34,956 nucleotides of DNA from Desulfobacterium sp. (GTDB lineage: Bacteria; Desulfobacterota; Desulfobacteria; Desulfobacterales; Desulfobacteraceae): NCBI GenBank assembly GCA_016342325.1, contig JAEINR010000065.1, positions 1 through 34,956 of the forward strand. Reading direction: 5' to 3'. Position 1 is the stretch's first letter; each line of letters opens with the position of its first letter. The notes under the pieces are model-generated. The model was given only the letters and a program-made list of their open reading frames with translations. It was not told where the DNA came from and made no database searches. Position numbers and translations under genes: made by a program. Shown piece after piece: positions 34,168 through 34,956 of this stretch.

Positions 34168-34377
34168 ATGGGTGAAGGACGTCTGATTGAAATTGAAACT
34201 AAAATCGCATACCAGGATAAGACCATCAAAGACCTGAATGATGTGGTTTACGAGCAGCAGCAGGAGATCGAACGGCTCGCCTCCATCTGTGACCGCTTGA
34301 CGAAACAGGTCCAGGAACTTTCGGAGTTCAGTCTGGGAAGCGATGCACCGGCAAATGAAAAACCGCCCCACTATTAA
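34168..34377 (+). CDS. slyX: SlyX family protein
   Basis: The 69-residue protein is a short coiled coil: residues about 5-50 carry heptad Leu/Ile/Val, including LIEIETKIAYQDKTIKDLN and IERLASICDRLTKQVQEL. It ends in PPHY, the C-terminal signature of SlyX proteins. Function is unknown in the family. ATG 34168 has GAGGG about 12 nt upstream, a loose ribosome site. The length is the family norm (about 70). Confidence 0.88.
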   Translation: MGEGRLIEIETKIAYQDKTIKDLNDVVYEQQQEIERLASICDRLTKQVQELSEFSLGSDAPANEKPPHY

Positions 34378-34418
34378 CGGCACTGCCACGGGCATAAGAG
34401 ACACAAAGGGATTTTCAA

Positions 34419-34616
34419 ATGGGTGAAGGAACAAAAAGAGCCGATATCATAGCCGGCTTGGCGGTTTCCATCGTATTAAAGCAGGACCAGAGAACCGGAA
34501 AGCTCACACAAGGCATTGTCCGGGATCTTCTGACCAAATCTGCCACACATCCCCACGGGATCAAGGTTCGCCTGGACAACGGCCTTGTGGGGAGGGTGAA
34601 AAATATTCATAAATAG
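34419..34616 (+). CDS. YwbE family protein
   Basis: The 65-residue protein matches B. subtilis YwbE: VLKQDQRTGKLTQGIVRDLL followed by ATHPHGIKVRLDNGLVGRVKNI. The family is a small beta-rich domain of unknown function, probably cytoplasmic. No strong ribosome site is seen before ATG 34419; an AAAGGGATT lies 8-16 nt upstream. It ends just before a large palindrome. Confidence 0.88.
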   Translation: MGEGTKRADIIAGLAVSIVLKQDQRTGKLTQGIVRDLLTKSATHPHGIKVRLDNGLVGRVKNIHK

Positions 34617-34621
34617 GGGCC

Positions 34622-34643
34622 CCGGGGCTGGTACCAGCCCCGG
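34622..34643 (+). terminator. 22-bp perfect palindrome, probable terminator
   Basis: Arms CCGGGGCTGGT and ACCAGCCCCGG meet without a spacer, 6 bp past the ywbE stop. A run of five T follows after about 11 bases, so it is a weaker-than-standard intrinsic terminator. Confidence 0.6.
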
Positions 34644-34686
34644 CTATCCGGTACTTTTTAACACCATAATAACTTTGGAATGAGCA

Positions 34687-34956
34687 ATGGCGAATGAGAT
34701 GACGTTTTGGGGGGTAGGGCCTAAATACACTTTGTTTTCAGCCGTATATTGCATTTTAATGGTTGCTTTAAGCAACTGGTTTGATCCGTTTTTCAAAATT
34801 CATTTTGTTCCCCATGGCGTATTGACCTCGGTGGGTATTGTCCTGGTTCTGCTTGGAATTCCATTCTATATTATTTCGTTAGTTACCATTAAACGCGCTT
34901 TTAAGGGAGGACGCCTTGTTACCCAAGGAACCTTTGGAATGTGCCGTCATCCTGTG
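34687..34956 (+). CDS. Isoprenylcysteine carboxyl-methyltransferase-like membrane protein (partial)
   Basis: Only the first 90 codons lie in the window; the frame is open at the right edge. Two hydrophobic segments are seen (about 14-30 and 45-67). They are followed by a basic stretch and the VTQGTFGMCRHPV segment, which matches the G-x-x-x-x-x-RHP motif that starts the SAM-binding part of ICMT/PEMT-type membrane methyltransferases and NnrU-like relatives. The substrate is unknown. ATG 34687 has GGAATGAG just upstream, a weak ribosome site. It follows a probable terminator, so it likely starts a new unit. Confidence 0.75.
   Translation, partial: MANEMTFWGVGPKYTLFSAVYCILMVALSNWFDPFFKIHFVPHGVLTSVGIVLVLLGIPFYIISLVTIKRAFKGGRLVTQGTFGMCRHPV

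Noticed and set aside
1-34956. tRNA, rRNA, CRISPR arrays and insertion sequences
   Set aside because: Looked for by eye on both strands; no regularly spaced repeats, transposase frames or RNA gene motifs were found. A covariance-model scan was not possible.

Overview
The window reads as a chromosomal piece of an anaerobic, acyl-CoA-degrading bacterium. The short-chain acyl-CoA enzyme set, the B12-dependent fused mutase, the Tat-exported solute-binding protein and the small Lys-rich protein make a sulfate-reducing Desulfobacterales relative my best guess. This rests on gene content only, not on a marker gene. No rRNA, tRNA, CRISPR array or insertion sequence was seen.

Layout. (1) 1-6074: a C-terminal lipoxygenase remnant (+), then a minus-strand oligopeptide-type ABC importer operon (binding protein, two permeases, fused double ATPase). 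Two near-identical 20-nt hairpins, at 55-74 and 6046-6065, flank this block. (2) 6075-7812: a minus-strand pair, a zinc-independent MDR oxidoreductase and a DJ-1/PfpI protein. (3) 8242-19358: a long minus-strand catabolic run. From its promoter it reads acyl-CoA dehydrogenase, acyl-CoA ligase, AUH-type enoyl-CoA hydratase, acyl-CoA carboxylase carboxyltransferase subunit, HMG-CoA-lyase-like enzyme, XRE-cupin regulator, acetoacetyl-CoA synthetase, crotonase-like protein and methyltransferase, with a tiny Lys-rich gene at the end. (4) 19849-22140: a secreted PHP/CehA-type metallohydrolase (+). (5) 22398-29761: a plus-strand operon of TetR regulator, fused isobutyryl-CoA mutase (IcmF), thiolase, 3-hydroxyacyl-CoA dehydrogenase and a frameshifted M24 peptidase. 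(6) 29849-31129: a minus-strand pair resembling a type III secretion chaperone and its substrate. (7) 31414-34956: pentapeptide-repeat ion channel, HDOD protein, YaeQ, SlyX, YwbE and a partial isoprenylcysteine-methyltransferase-like membrane protein.

How it works together. Regions 3 and 5 look like one regulon for branched short-chain acids. The same 17-bp palindromic site lies just downstream of a TTGACA-type promoter in front of the acyl-CoA dehydrogenase operon and in front of tetR. The enzymes could take isobutyryl-CoA through IcmF to butyryl-CoA and then to acetyl-CoA. They could also take isovaleryl-CoA through carboxylation, hydration and C-C cleavage to acetoacetate, which the acetoacetyl-CoA synthetase and thiolase would finish. 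Two points do not fit a textbook leucine pathway: there is no biotin-carboxylase subunit in the window, and the lyase homologue has Gln where HMG-CoA lyase has its catalytic Cys.

Most worth a second look: the shared operator, the possible T3SS chaperone/substrate pair, the 7-bp tandem duplication that breaks the M24 peptidase, the divergent lyase, and the covarying hairpin pair next to the lipoxygenase remnant.
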